Of a stretch of 64,000 nt of DNA, positions 17,239 to 25,376 are shown piece after piece. The translations under genes and the position numbers were made by a program. The notes under the pieces are model-generated. The model was not told the origin of the DNA. It worked only from the letters and a program-made list of their open reading frames with translations, and made no database searches. Origin of the DNA: Actinoallomurus sp963736325 (lineage in GTDB: Bacteria > Actinomycetota > Actinomycetes > Streptosporangiales > Streptosporangiaceae); assembly GCA_963736325.1 (NCBI GenBank), contig CAVTOG010000009.1, forward strand, positions 992,001 through 1,056,000, given 5' to 3'. Every line of letters starts with the position of its first letter. Position 1 is the first letter of the stretch.

Positions 17239-17679
17239 TCAGTGCTCTTGGAGCACCCAACTGATGGGTTTGAGACGGCATACCGGCGTGGCCATGCCCA
17301 GGAACTTGAAGTCGACCGTCGCGATGCTGGTGACGCCGAGGCGTTCAGCAGTCGCGATCACAATCCCGTCGACGTAGCCCAGCGGTCCAGAGATGAGTTT
17401 CTCGCTCAACTCGGTGGCGCGGATGCGGTCCGCGTCTGTCGGATTGACGATCTCAAAATAGCTTCCGCCCCTGGCTATCGCCGAGAGGAAGCGCACTTCC
17501 AACGCGGAACCATTACGGACGTTGTTACGCAGGAAGTTGCAGGTCTCACCGAGCACGGGCTCAGGGATCAGCAGGGGCCCCGGCCAGTCTCTGAGCAGCC
17601 GGATGCAACGTTCGTAGTACTGATCGCGATCGTTGAAGGTGGCGATGAGCGGACCCGAGTCGCACAGCAGCGGTGTCAA
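17239..17679 (-). CDS. PIN-domain protein, probable VapC-type RNase toxin, 146 aa
   Basis: The PIN acidic residues are all visible: Asp7 in LLCDSGPLIA, Glu45 in VLGETCNFL, Asp104 in GYVDGIVIATAERLGV and Asp123 in IATVDFKFL. These bind Mg2+ in VapC endoribonucleases. The start is taken as TTG 17679, which overlaps the antitoxin stop as TTGA and has GGCGGAG before it; a longer upstream reading of the same frame is Arg-rich and overlaps the antitoxin gene. Coupled translation after a 64-residue partner is the usual toxin-antitoxin arrangement. Confidence 0.8.
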   Translation of the reverse strand: MTPLLCDSGPLIATFNDRDQYYERCIRLLRDWPGPLLIPEPVLGETCNFLRNNVRNGSALEVRFLSAIARGGSYFEIVNPTDADRIRATELSEKLISGPLGYVDGIVIATAERLGVTSIATVDFKFLGMATPVCRLKPISWVLQEH

Positions 17680-17870
17680 GCGCTCCGCCGGATCGTGTCG
17701 ATCGCCTCGACGATCTCTCTGTCGCGCCGTGCTTCGGCCATTATCTCGCGATACCGGGAGGACAGGGCGGCATCGTCGATGCTGGCAAGGCCCACCCACG
17801 GAAAGCGCTGCCGGAGCGATTCCACGTTGACCTGCTGGTCCTCGTCCATACGAACCAATGTAGACGACAC
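17676..17870 (-). CDS. probable antitoxin partner of the PIN toxin, 64 aa
   Basis: Small acidic/basic protein starting GTG 17870 (or ATG 17849, inside the frame). It contains ESLRQRFPWVGLASIDDAAL and ends SRYREIMAEARRDREIVEAI plus a short basic tail. No classical AbrB or ribbon-helix-helix DNA-binding motif is obvious; the C-terminal helix is of the kind that wraps a PIN toxin. The TGA stop shares bases with the toxin's TTG start. The antitoxin role is inferred from position and size. Confidence 0.65.
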   Translation of the reverse strand: MSSTLVRMDEDQQVNVESLRQRFPWVGLASIDDAALSSRYREIMAEARRDREIVEAIDTIRRSA

Positions 17871-17902
17871 CCCATGCCCTCGCGAGGAGAAGCACCCAAA
17901 CT

Positions 17903-18218
17903 ATGGCCGATGACCAGGCAGAGTTGTTCGACTCGGGGTTGCCCAAGCAGGAGGGGCTCGATCTGAGCGGCGGTGGTAACGAGCCGGAGGTCGTGGTCCA
18001 GCCACTCGACGACCCGCAGACGTTCGAGCCGGCCGAGTCCTTTCAAGTGCGGGGAGTTGGAGACGTTCATCCAGCGGGACCTTCTCGGACCGCTGGAGCA
18101 GTTCCCGCCGAAGCGGGCGCTGCCGTGCCTGGCCACCGACTGCGTTCCGCGCTGGCTCCCGATTGCGTTGGGTCGCGACGAGGGTGAGCCTGTCAGGCGC
18201 CGAGGGCGTGGGCGATGA
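17903..18218 (+). pseudogene. decayed coding sequence, part resembling a DrmA-like helicase N-terminus
   Basis: The ATG at 17903 opens 94 codons whose first 45 are protein-like (ELFDSGLPKQEGLDLSGGG), but the rest is Ala/Arg-rich shadow. From about 18040 another frame reads KCGELETFIQRDLLGPLEQF and PPKRALPCLA down to a TGA at 18218 inside the TetR gene's 3' end. The ELE-x-FI-x-RDLLGP pattern resembles the N-terminus of DISARM DrmA-type helicases, which continue with an acidic-PP segment. No helicase motifs follow. This region fills the 322-bp space between the antitoxin and the TetR gene. Identification is tentative. Confidence 0.3.
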
Positions 18219-18756
18219 GTTCGGCGACGGCGTCCGGGTCTACGTTTTGGCCCGTCAGGTGTTGGAGGTTCTCCTGGTAGAGGAGCATCGTGGCGAATGT
18301 CGCGGCGGCTATTTCCAGGCGGGCCTTGTCGCCGGTGGCGCCCGGGAGGGCCAGTTCCAAGGCGTGATGGGCTCGGCGGATTATTTCGGAGTTTACGCGC
18401 TTCAGTCTTTCGCGGGCCGATCTGTGGGTGTCCGCCTCGCGGTGCAGGATTCGGCGCATCGCGGGGGAGGCGCGCAAGGGGAATCTTCGGGCCAGGCGGG
18501 ACAGTGTTCCTGCCGGGTCGCCTGGTACGCATTCCACGTCGGCCACCGGGAGGACCTCTACGACGGTGCGTTCGTCGATCAAGGTGGTCAGTACGTCCAT
18601 CTTCTGCGGAAAATAGTGGAACACCAGGCCCTTGGGGACCTTTGCGCGCTTGGCGATCCCGGCGGTCGACGAGCCGTTGTAGCCGGATTCGGCGAACAGT
18701 TCTTCGGCCGCGTCCAGGATGCGGGTCCTCGTGTCGCCCGGCGGCACCATCTTCAT
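18193..18756 (-). CDS. TetR/AcrR family regulator, 187 aa
   Basis: N-terminal TetR helix-turn-helix: TRTRILDAAEELFAESGYNG, STAGIAKRAKVPKGLVFHYF and the following KMDVLTTLID helix, about residues 9-60. The C-terminal ligand domain has no recognisable speciality. Start ATG 18756 with GGAGGGGGT upstream. It lies behind the SPW membrane gene on the same strand, separated by a hairpin at 18796-18826. The perfect palindrome TGACCGACCGGTCA upstream of that membrane gene is a good candidate for its operator. Confidence 0.9.
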   Translation of the reverse strand: MKMVPPGDTRTRILDAAEELFAESGYNGSSTAGIAKRAKVPKGLVFHYFPQKMDVLTTLIDERTVVEVLPVADVECVPGDPAGTLSRLARRFPLRASPAMRRILHREADTHRSARERLKRVNSEIIRRAHHALELALPGATGDKARLEIAAATFATMLLYQENLQHLTGQNVDPDAVAELIAHALGA

Positions 18757-18795
18757 ACCCCCTCCATTCCTCCATGAAGGGGCCCAGAATGGACA

Positions 18796-18826
18796 CGGCC
18801 CCTGGGCGCTTGTGCGCCAGGGGCCG
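18796..18826 (-). terminator. GC-rich hairpin between SPW gene and tetR
   Basis: The left arm CGGCCCCTGGGCG and the right arm CGCCAGGGGCCG can pair with one bulged G around a CTTGTG loop. It lies 16 bp behind the SPW gene stop and 40 bp before the TetR start, so it can terminate or attenuate SPW transcription. No U-tract follows, as is common in actinomycetes. Confidence 0.6.
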
Positions 18827-18841
18827 GGCCGGGGGCTTCGG

Positions 18842-19177
18842 TCATGCCGTCGTCGAAGCGCTCCGTGCCTGGGTCGCACCCCACACGCCGACGATAGCCG
18901 CCACTCCGCCTGCGATCCATGCCGTCCACGCCGCAGCGTGCTGTCCGGTGAAGTCGAAGGCCCACGGAGAGACGAAGATCAGTGCCGCGAATGCCGTCGA
19001 GGTCCAGGCCGTCGGGCCGGCCGCCGACAGCAGCGAGTAGAGGCCCGCCAGCGCGAGCAGGGTGCCCAGCACCATCAACGGTTGCTTGCCCGCGTCGTCG
19101 GCCCACAGCCCCGGCGCGAGAAGCGCGGCAAGACCGGCCACGAACGCGACCCCGTCCTGCCAGGAGAACTTACCCAT
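18842..19177 (-). CDS. SPW-repeat membrane protein, 111 aa
   Basis: Four hydrophobic segments in 111 residues: GVAFVAGLAALLAPGLWA, PLMVLGTLLALAGLYSLLSA, STAFAALIFVSPWAFDF and AWTAWIAGGVAAIVGVWGA. The FVSPWAFDF motif is the SPW signature of PF03779. Start ATG 19177 follows CTGGAGGTGGCGG. Function unknown. The upstream palindromes suggest control by the adjacent TetR protein. Confidence 0.85.
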   Translation of the reverse strand: MGKFSWQDGVAFVAGLAALLAPGLWADDAGKQPLMVLGTLLALAGLYSLLSAAGPTAWTSTAFAALIFVSPWAFDFTGQHAAAWTAWIAGGVAAIVGVWGATQARSASTTA

Positions 19178-19237
19178 CCGCCACCTCCAGAGAGCCCCCA
19201 ATATGGGGGTGCTTGTCCAGTTCGGATATTCCCTGAC

Positions 19238-19251
19238 TGACCGACCGGTCA
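19238..19251. promoter_or_regulatory. candidate TetR operator upstream of the SPW gene
   Basis: TGACCGACCGGTCA is a perfect palindrome of two six-base arms around AC, about 60 bp before the SPW start. A second palindrome, CCCCC-AATAT-GGGGG at about 19196-19210, lies closer to the start. Such short GACCG/CGGTC palindromes are typical TetR-family sites. Linking it to the TetR encoded 480 bp away is inference. Confidence 0.5.
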
Positions 19252-19464
19252 ATCGCGCGGAGTGGTTTGGGTGATATGTCCGTATGGCTATGTCGACCTG
19301 GCCGAACGAGTTAGGCGTCGCCATGATCTCGAGCGGGTCGCAAGGGGGGCTGGGTTGTCGGTTCGGCAGTAGGGACGATTTCAGTGCCGGCTGAGAGGCC
19401 GGTGACGAGGGGCGAGGCATTTCCCGACGTCCTGGCCTCCGTGCGTTCTACGAGGGGGAGGGTG

Positions 19465-19956
19465 TCAGAGAGGGTGGTACCAGTCGTTGCAGCGGCTCGG
19501 GTTCCCCGGCGGGTACTCGAAGTCGTACTCGCCGCCGAAGGTGAAGCCCGCTTTCCGGCAGATCGCGTTCGACGCCGGATGGTCGATGCCCGGGTACGCG
19601 TGGACGGAACCGTGCCGATGCTCTCCGGCCGCACGCTCGCAGACGACCAGCGCCGCCGCGGTGGCGATGCCCCGGCCCTGGAACTCCGGCAGCACGCTCC
19701 ACCCGGTCTCGTACACGGTCTCGCCCTGCCAGTCGCGTTCCCAGTAGCCGATCGTCCCCGTCGGGAGGCCGTCCAGGATGACGCTGAACATCTGGCCGCT
19801 TCCGGGCTCGCCGAGGTCGAGGTATCGGCGGTGCCGGTCGAGGAGCTTCTCCTCGCTCTCCGGGCCTCCGAGGTGCTCCATCATCTCCGGAGCGTTGGCG
19901 CGTTTCAGCAGGTCGAGGTCGGGGGCGGACCATGGCCTGAGCTCTATCTCCACCAT
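19465..19956 (-). CDS. GNAT family N-acetyltransferase, 163 aa
   Basis: GCN5-type fold of the RimJ/RimL-like branch: ELRPWSAPDLDLLKRANAPE, TGTIGYWERDWQGETVYETG, the acetyl-CoA loop VLPEFQGRGIATAAALVVCE, and HAYPGIDHPASNAICRKAGF. ATG 19956 follows GGGTGGGGAG; an upstream extension of the frame to 20025 lacks a ribosome site. Acceptor substrate unknown. The 287 bp between it and the SPW gene hold only the palindromes described there. Confidence 0.9.
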   Translation of the reverse strand: MVEIELRPWSAPDLDLLKRANAPEMMEHLGGPESEEKLLDRHRRYLDLGEPGSGQMFSVILDGLPTGTIGYWERDWQGETVYETGWSVLPEFQGRGIATAAALVVCERAAGEHRHGSVHAYPGIDHPASNAICRKAGFTFGGEYDFEYPPGNPSRCNDWYHPL

Positions 19957-20044
19957 CTCCCCACCCAAGCACCCCTCACCGACAAACCAAGAACCGCCGG
20001 CGCGTAACGCACCGGCGGTGGCCATCGTCAGCCTCTGGGGGAGG

Positions 20045-20242
20045 TCAGGCGGTGCTTGCCGGAAGGGCGTACGGCCTTGGGGGCTCGCCGTGTCCGTCAG
20101 GGAAGAGTTCGCCGCAGTCGTCGAACGTGACTACGCCGTTGCACAGCAGACTCCAGCCTTGTTCCGGGTGTGCGGACACCACGCGAGCGGCCGCGTGGTC
20201 GCAAGCGGTGACTGCGGGGCATCGGGGCTGGTGCTGGCACAT
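20045..20242 (-). CDS. DUF5999 family protein, 65 aa
   Basis: MCQHQPRCPAVTACDHAAAR and VVSAHPEQGWSLLCNGVVTF plus DDCGELFPDG match the small actinobacterial DUF5999 proteins closely, with the conserved cysteines. Function is unknown. The ATG at 20242 is at the position usual for the family; an in-frame GTG lies three codons upstream and shares the GGAAGG site. It stands alone between the acetyltransferase and methyltransferase genes. Confidence 0.85.
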   Translation of the reverse strand: MCQHQPRCPAVTACDHAAARVVSAHPEQGWSLLCNGVVTFDDCGELFPDGHGEPPRPYALPASTA

Positions 20243-20458
20243 GGTGTTCACCTTCCTTCTGTCTTTGCCTCTACGATCACGCTACCTCCGTCATCGCGGG
20301 AAACGTTCATCGATGACAGGGGTTTACACCAAGTTTTGCCGTGTATCGGGCGCGAGTTATCTCCGGCGCCGCTGATAAGGACGGCCTTTGCGCCCACAAG
20401 GGGATCAGGGAGACATAACGCGCCCCGTTGCGTGCCGTCGTTTACCCTACGCCTGATG

Positions 20459-21310
20459 TCAGGGCTTGTAGCCGATACCGCCGTAACAGCTCACCTCTGC
20501 CGCGGTCGGTCGGGGGCCGTCGTGGTCCGGGCGCCAGTCGGAGACCGCCTCGACGCCCGGGTCGACGAGACGCAGGCCGTCGAAGGCCAGGCTCGCGAAC
20601 TCGTCCATCGAGCGTGCCTGCGACGGGACGCCCGCGGAGCAGTACGAGGCGATCATGCTGCCGATGCCCTCCGGGTCGTGCTCGGGGCTCACGTGTGAGG
20701 CGGCCAGGTAGCTGCCCGACGGCAGGGCGTCCACCAGCGTGCGTACGATCCGGTGCGGTTCGTCGGCGTCGGGGATGAAGTGCAGGACGGCCACGAGCAG
20801 CAGGCCGACCGGCCGGCTGAAGTCGAGGAGGTCGTGGGCGGCCGGGTGCGCGAGGATCTTCTCCGGTTCGCGAAGGTCCGCGTCGATGTACGCGGTGCGC
20901 CCTTCCGGCGAGCTGGTGAGCAGGGCCTTCGCGTGGACGAGCACGATCGGGTCGTTGTCGACGTAGACCACGCGGGCTTCGGGGGTCACCGACTGCGCCA
21001 CCTCGTGCACGTTGTTCGCGTTGGGCAGCCCCGTGCCGATGTCCAGGAACTGCCGGATCCCCGCCTCTTCGGCCAGGTAGCGGACGGCGCGTCCGAGGAA
21101 CGACCTGTTCTCGCGGGCTCCGGTGCGGATCGCGTTGTAACTCTGGAGCGCGATCTCGGCGGTCTCCCGGTCGGCCGCGAAGTGGTCCTTGCCGCCGAGA
21201 AAATAGTCGTACATGCGTGCCGCGTGCGGGCGGCTGACATCGATCTGCGGCGCCACGCGGCCGGCAGTGTCGGACTCAGGCGAAGCCGGACCTGACTCGT
21301 ACTTCGACAT
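20459..21310 (-). CDS. SAM-dependent methyltransferase, PF04672 (DUF574) family, 283 aa
   Basis: Family signature DVSRPHAARMYDYFLGGKDH, SAM-binding LDIGTGLPNANNVHEVAQ, VVYVDNDPIVLVHAKALL, and RPVGLLLVAVLHFIPDADEP, ending SCYGGIGYKP. These proteins are expanded in actinomycetes, often near regulators of development or secondary metabolism; substrates are generally unknown. A paralogue lies at 32818-33657. No good ribosome site precedes ATG 21310, so a later start is possible, but the family signature begins only about 25 residues in. Confidence 0.9.
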   Translation of the reverse strand: MSKYESGPASPESDTAGRVAPQIDVSRPHAARMYDYFLGGKDHFAADRETAEIALQSYNAIRTGARENRSFLGRAVRYLAEEAGIRQFLDIGTGLPNANNVHEVAQSVTPEARVVYVDNDPIVLVHAKALLTSSPEGRTAYIDADLREPEKILAHPAAHDLLDFSRPVGLLLVAVLHFIPDADEPHRIVRTLVDALPSGSYLAASHVSPEHDPEGIGSMIASYCSAGVPSQARSMDEFASLAFDGLRLVDPGVEAVSDWRPDHDGPRPTAAEVSCYGGIGYKP

Positions 21311-22121
21311 GATCGTCAGAGTACCCCCGTCAGGGACAATAAGTGGTCCAAAGGTAATTAAAACGCATACATCGCATTCCGGGCGTCGCGGTTACGAGGA
21401 GTGACGACTGTGCCGATCTCACCTGTGGATGTAGTGGTGATTGTAGCGTCTCACGGCTTTAGTGGCTTCCTGTGGCATATTTCAACGCAGAGTGAAAACG
21501 GAAATGTCGCGACGTGTCCCTGGCTGCCGGAGCGGAATCTCGCCGGGGCGGCGCGCTCCGGCACGCGGCGGCGCCACGACCCCCTCCGGTCGAACATCGC
21601 GTCAACGCCGAGCTTCATTGTGGGCCTCATCAAGATGTGACATTTGCCGGAGTCCATCGATTGCCGAATTAACGGTGAGTAATCGATGGTGAGCACAGTG
21701 TAATGTCGTTAGCCATGAGAACTATCCCCGTCCTCCGGCTGTCCGGCAGTAACGTTCAGTGAGGCTGTCTGCGACATATACCGCAAGGTGAGCGGATTGT
21801 TGTCCAATATTCTCCGCCCTCGCCCACACTTATCAAGTGACGCTCTGTAATCAAAAAACTGCGCTCGAAGAATCGAGAGGCTGCTAACTTTCCGAAGCCA
21901 GGGAATGGCGTCTGGATTTCCTTGGTCATCTTCGCGGAAGGCTTAAGTCGAGGCTCACAACTGAAAAGACAGCGGGTCGCCTCGCAGCCCGCCGGCCCGC
22001 CGGCGCGACGGGATGACCCCCTCGGCGACCGAGGCTGCCCGACTCTCTCCCGCAGACACGGTCCGATGCAGGAGTTGTGCTGAAATGGCGAAGATGACTA
22101 TTTCGCCGCCCTTTATCCGTC
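21311..22121. other. 811-bp gene-poor, AT-richer stretch
   Basis: No convincing gene is seen. A weak open frame runs 21410-21640 on the plus strand (GTG after GAGGAG), starting VPISPVDVVVIVASHGF with a poor tail; a minus frame spans 21451-21696. An inverted repeat CCATCGATT/AATCGATGG lies at 21654-21662 and 21681-21689. The last 150 bp are GC-rich and could fold (CCGCCGG/CCGGCGG-type arms near 21990-22010). Base composition is clearly below that of the flanking genes. I could match no known riboswitch or small RNA. Confidence 0.5.
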
Positions 22122-22703
22122 GTGGCGGCGACTACGAAGTGCTACGAGACCAGACCGTGTGTGCCGCCGGCGGCGGTCGTGCGTGAGGAGGCGCCGCGGT
22201 CGGGGCGCTCCAGGCGGACGGGGAACGAGAAACGACGCGGCCGTGCCGTCCTGTACGCGGTCGGCGGCCTGCTGGGATCCGGCTGGTGGGTGTCGGCGGC
22301 CGTCTACGGCGGCCCGGTGCTCAGCAGGATTCCGAAGACGGTCCACCTGCCGCAGTTCGCCGCCGCGACGTTCGTCGTCACCGTGGCCTGCTGGGCGATC
22401 CTGCTCATCTGCGGCGAGGTGCTGCTCTTCGCGCTGGCCGTCGTCAGGGCCGGCGACAGCGAGCAGTACGACCGCTACCGCAACCTGATGATCCTGTGGG
22501 GGTACGTCCTCACACTGGGCATCCCGCGGCTCTTCCGCAGGCTCCCGGCGCAGTTCGCGAACGACGACGAACCACCCAAGGCCGAGCCGGACGAGGCCGA
22601 GCTGCGCACCGCGCTCGACCTGCTGCTCCGGTACGCGGTCCGCTACATCGACGACGACGCGGCGAAGCCGGCCGAGACCCGCGACGTGGTGCGGAACGAC
22701 TAG
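22122..22703 (+). CDS. hypothetical two-helix membrane protein, 193 aa
   Basis: A basic N-terminus (SGRSRRTGNEKRRGRA) is followed by two hydrophobic segments, about residues 42-62 (AVLYAVGGLLGSGWWVSAAV) and 80-107 (AATFVVTVACWAILLICGEV). A charged C-terminal domain follows, with YRNLMILWGYVLTLGIPRLF and an acidic tail including RYAVRYIDDDAAKPAE. No family recognised. GTG at 22122 opens the frame but has no clear ribosome site, so the first 20 residues are doubtful. It is convergent with the deacetylase gene, with a hairpin between them. Confidence 0.65.
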   Translation: MAATTKCYETRPCVPPAAVVREEAPRSGRSRRTGNEKRRGRAVLYAVGGLLGSGWWVSAAVYGGPVLSRIPKTVHLPQFAAATFVVTVACWAILLICGEVLLFALAVVRAGDSEQYDRYRNLMILWGYVLTLGIPRLFRRLPAQFANDDEPPKAEPDEAELRTALDLLLRYAVRYIDDDAAKPAETRDVVRND

Positions 22704-22705
22704 AG

Positions 22706-22736
22706 CGTGTCCGGTGGCCAAGACCCACCGGACACG
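22706..22736. terminator. bidirectional hairpin terminator
   Basis: CGTGTCCGGTGG at 22706-22717 and CCACCGGACACG at 22725-22736 pair perfectly over 12 bp with a 7-nt loop. It lies between two convergent stops (22703 and 22746). Confidence 0.8.
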
Positions 22737-22745
22737 TCCCAGGTC

Positions 22746-23540
22746 CTAGAGAGCGACGAAGGTGAGACCGCGTCGCTGAAGAGCGGGGATGACGGTGCGG
22801 AGGGCCTGGATCGTCTCGGAACGGTCCCCGCCACCGTCGTGGCAGAGCAGGATGTCGCCCGCCTTGGCCTGCAGCATGACGTCGGCGATGCGGCTCGTGC
22901 CCGGCCGCGCCCAGTCGCGCGGGTCGACCTGCCAGTCGATGCAGATCATGCCGAGCTCGCCCGCGATCTCCATGACCTGCTGCGACCAGTTGCCGCCCGG
23001 CGAACGGAAGAACTTCGGCGCGATGCCGGTCGTCTGCGCGATCCGGTCGTGCGCGCCCGCGATCTCCTCCTTCATGTTCGCCGCCGACAGCGACGGGAGG
23101 TTCAGCGGGTGGGTGATCGTGTGGTCGGAGATCTGGTGGCCGGCCTGGGTGATCCGCTGTACCAGCTTGGGAAGCTCCGTCACCTGCTCCCCGATCAACG
23201 AGAACGTCGCGGGCACCCGGAACTCCGCGAGCAGGTCCAGCATCATCGGCGTGTACGTCGACTGCGGCCCGTCGTCGATGGTCAGCGCGATGGAGTTCGG
23301 GGGAGCGGGCGGAGAGAGTTCGAGCAGGTTGTGAACGGGGTAGTTCAGCGCCCGCATCGGCGCCCCGTGCGCGTACCCGGGGTCGCGCGGAGGGAGGTGC
23401 GCCGCGCGGGCGGCTTTGCGCGTCTTGTGCCCGGGAGTGGGCCGCATCGCGCGTACGAGTGTCGGCACACCTCCCGCGAGCACGCCGGCGCCGGCCGCCA
23501 TCGCGGTCATCAAAGCCTGGCGCCTGTCGACGTCGACCAT
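22746..23540 (-). CDS. secreted polysaccharide deacetylase (NodB domain), 264 aa
   Basis: Carbohydrate esterase 4 fold with all motifs: ALTIDDGPQSTYTPMMLDLL (motif 1, catalytic Asp and metal Asp), HQISDHTITHPLNLP (metal histidines), KFFRSPGGNWS, CIDWQVDPRDWA, and DILLCHDGGGDRSETI. The N-terminus VDVDRRQALMTAMAAGAGVL is a twin-arginine-type signal, so export of a folded, metal-bound enzyme is likely. Probable substrate is cell-wall peptidoglycan or another N-acetylated glycan. Start ATG 23540 with GGAGGG; the longer frame to 23654 is not needed. Confidence 0.9.
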   Translation of the reverse strand: MVDVDRRQALMTAMAAGAGVLAGGVPTLVRAMRPTPGHKTRKAARAAHLPPRDPGYAHGAPMRALNYPVHNLLELSPPAPPNSIALTIDDGPQSTYTPMMLDLLAEFRVPATFSLIGEQVTELPKLVQRITQAGHQISDHTITHPLNLPSLSAANMKEEIAGAHDRIAQTTGIAPKFFRSPGGNWSQQVMEIAGELGMICIDWQVDPRDWARPGTSRIADVMLQAKAGDILLCHDGGGDRSETIQALRTVIPALQRRGLTFVAL

Positions 23541-23770
23541 GCCGCCCTCCGTAACAGTCGATAGGGACTGGAATCTGCCAGCCCTTACGACGCGGACGCT
23601 CGCTGGCAAGTTCATCATTCGGTATCGGCGGTGCATTGTGTCGGTTCTTGCCACACGACGCGCCGAGGCTCCTTCTCACGCGTGCGCGCGCGTGCACGAA
23701 GCGTGGCCGGACGGATCTCCAGCGTGAGAAAAATGCCGATCGGACCAATCCGGCCCTGAGCTCACGCCGA

Positions 23771-25354
23771 ATGCCCGGCGTGACAGCAAAAGTGAGCGGC
23801 GCGCTCTCCGGCCTCCTGGCCGGAGCTGCGGCACTGGGCGTCGCCGAGCTCTGCGCGGCGATCGTCGGCGACGAACAGACGTCGCCCGTGATCGCGGTCG
23901 GCTCCGCCGGCATCACGTTGACACCCGAGTGGCTGAAAGAGTTCGCGATCCGGCACTTCGGCACGGAAGACAAGCTCGTGCTGCTCTCGACGCTGGGCGC
24001 GGGCGTCGCGATCCTCGCCCTGGCGGTGGGGATCGTCGGACGGGTGCGCCTGGCGCCCGGCCTCGCGGGCCTGGCCGCTCTCGGCGGCGTGGGCGCGACC
24101 GCGGCGATGACCCGGCCGAACGGGGGCGTCATCGCCGCGATCCCGTCCCTCGCCGGTGCCCTGACCGGAATGGCCGCGCTCACCGTCCTCGTACGGGCGA
24201 TGAGCCGCACGGAAACGGCCTCGTACGCTGACGCGGACACCGGTTCCACGGCTCCTCCGGATCGCGGCGCAGGCGATGAGACCTCCCGCGTACGCCGGAG
24301 GCTTCTGCTGGCCGGGGCCGGGACGGCGGTTCTCGCCGGAGCGACCGGGCTGGGCGGGCGGCTGCTCCTGCGGCGGCGACGCGTCGCCAAGGCCCGCCAG
24401 GCCGTACGGCTCCCGCGTCCCGCGTCGGCGGCCAGGCCGGTGCCGGCCGGAGCCCGGATCCGCGTGCCCGGGACGACACCCTTCGTCACGCCGAACTCCG
24501 ACTTCTACCGCGTCGACACCGCGCTGACCCTCCCGCAGGTCTCCCCGGAGGACTGGACGCTGAAGATCCACGGCATGGTCGACCACCCGGTCGAGCTGTC
24601 CTTCGACGACCTGCTGAGACTTCCCCTGCTCGAACGCGACATCACGCTGAGCTGCGTTTCCAACCAGGTCGGCGGCAGGTACGCCGGCAACGCCCGCTGG
24701 CTCGGCGCCTCGCTGGCGACACTGCTGCGCCGGGCGGGCGTACGGTCCGGCGCCGACCAGGTCCTCAGCCGGTCCGCCGACGGGTTCACGATCAGCACGC
24801 CCATCGAGACGATCATGGACGGCCGCGACGCGCTGCTGGCCGTCGGCATGAACGGCGAGGCGCTGCCCGTCGCTCACGGGTTCCCGGCCCGCATGGTCGT
24901 GCCCGGCCTGTACGGATATGTGTCGGCGACCAAGTGGGTGGTCGATCTCAAGGTCACCCGGTTCGCCACCGACCGCGCGTACTGGACCAAGCGCGGTTAC
25001 GCCGACCACGCCCCCATCAAGACGCTGTCGCGCATCGACGTTCCCAGGTCATTCGCCCGGCTCAAGGCCGGGCGCGTGGCGGTGGCCGGCGTCGCATGGG
25101 CGCAGCACCGCGGCGTCGACGCCGTGGAGGTACGCGTCGACGGCGGGCCGTGGCGCCGCGCGGAGCTCGCTCCGGTGCCCGGCATCGACACCTGGCGGCA
25201 GTGGGTCCTCGAGTGGGACGCGACGCCGGGCTCACATCGGCTGGAGGTCCGCGCCACCGACGGCGCCGGCGCTCTCCAGGTGCGAAAGCGGGTGCCCCCG
25301 ATCCCCGACGGAGCGACGGGCTGGCACTCGATCGTGGTCACGGTCGAGCCGTGA
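23771..25354 (+). CDS. membrane-anchored sulfite-oxidase-like molybdopterin oxidoreductase, 527 aa
   Basis: Four or five membrane segments fill residues 1-205 (for example GALSGLLAGAAALGVAELCA, LLSTLGAGVAILALAVGIVG, LLLAGAGTAVLAGATGLGG). The outside part is a sulfite-oxidase-like fold: TPNSDFYRVDTALTLPQVSP, WTLKIHGMVDHPVELSFDDL, the molybdenum cysteine Cys295 in DITLSCVSNQVGG, PARMVVPGLYGYVSATKWV, and a C-terminal Mo-co dimerisation domain (AWAQHRGVDAVEVRVDGGPW). The following gene, a fasciclin lipoprotein, is a common partner in actinomycetes. The natural substrate is unknown. ATG 23771 has a weak ribosome site. Confidence 0.9.
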   Translation: MPGVTAKVSGALSGLLAGAAALGVAELCAAIVGDEQTSPVIAVGSAGITLTPEWLKEFAIRHFGTEDKLVLLSTLGAGVAILALAVGIVGRVRLAPGLAGLAALGGVGATAAMTRPNGGVIAAIPSLAGALTGMAALTVLVRAMSRTETASYADADTGSTAPPDRGAGDETSRVRRRLLLAGAGTAVLAGATGLGGRLLLRRRRVAKARQAVRLPRPASAARPVPAGARIRVPGTTPFVTPNSDFYRVDTALTLPQVSPEDWTLKIHGMVDHPVELSFDDLLRLPLLERDITLSCVSNQVGGRYAGNARWLGASLATLLRRAGVRSGADQVLSRSADGFTISTPIETIMDGRDALLAVGMNGEALPVAHGFPARMVVPGLYGYVSATKWVVDLKVTRFATDRAYWTKRGYADHAPIKTLSRIDVPRSFARLKAGRVAVAGVAWAQHRGVDAVEVRVDGGPWRRAELAPVPGIDTWRQWVLEWDATPGSHRLEVRATDGAGALQVRKRVPPIPDGATGWHSIVVTVEP

Positions 25355-25376
25355 CCGGCAACAGAAGGAGAATCCC

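Noticed and set aside
21960..22090. A cyclic-di-AMP or cobalamin riboswitch before the membrane protein gene at 22122
   Set aside because: The GC-rich folds lack the conserved core sequences of those classes as far as I can recall them.
22122..24489. Long minus-strand frame 22510-24489 spanning several genes
   Set aside because: It crosses the deacetylase and oxidoreductase genes out of frame and has only Arg/Ala-rich shadow composition.
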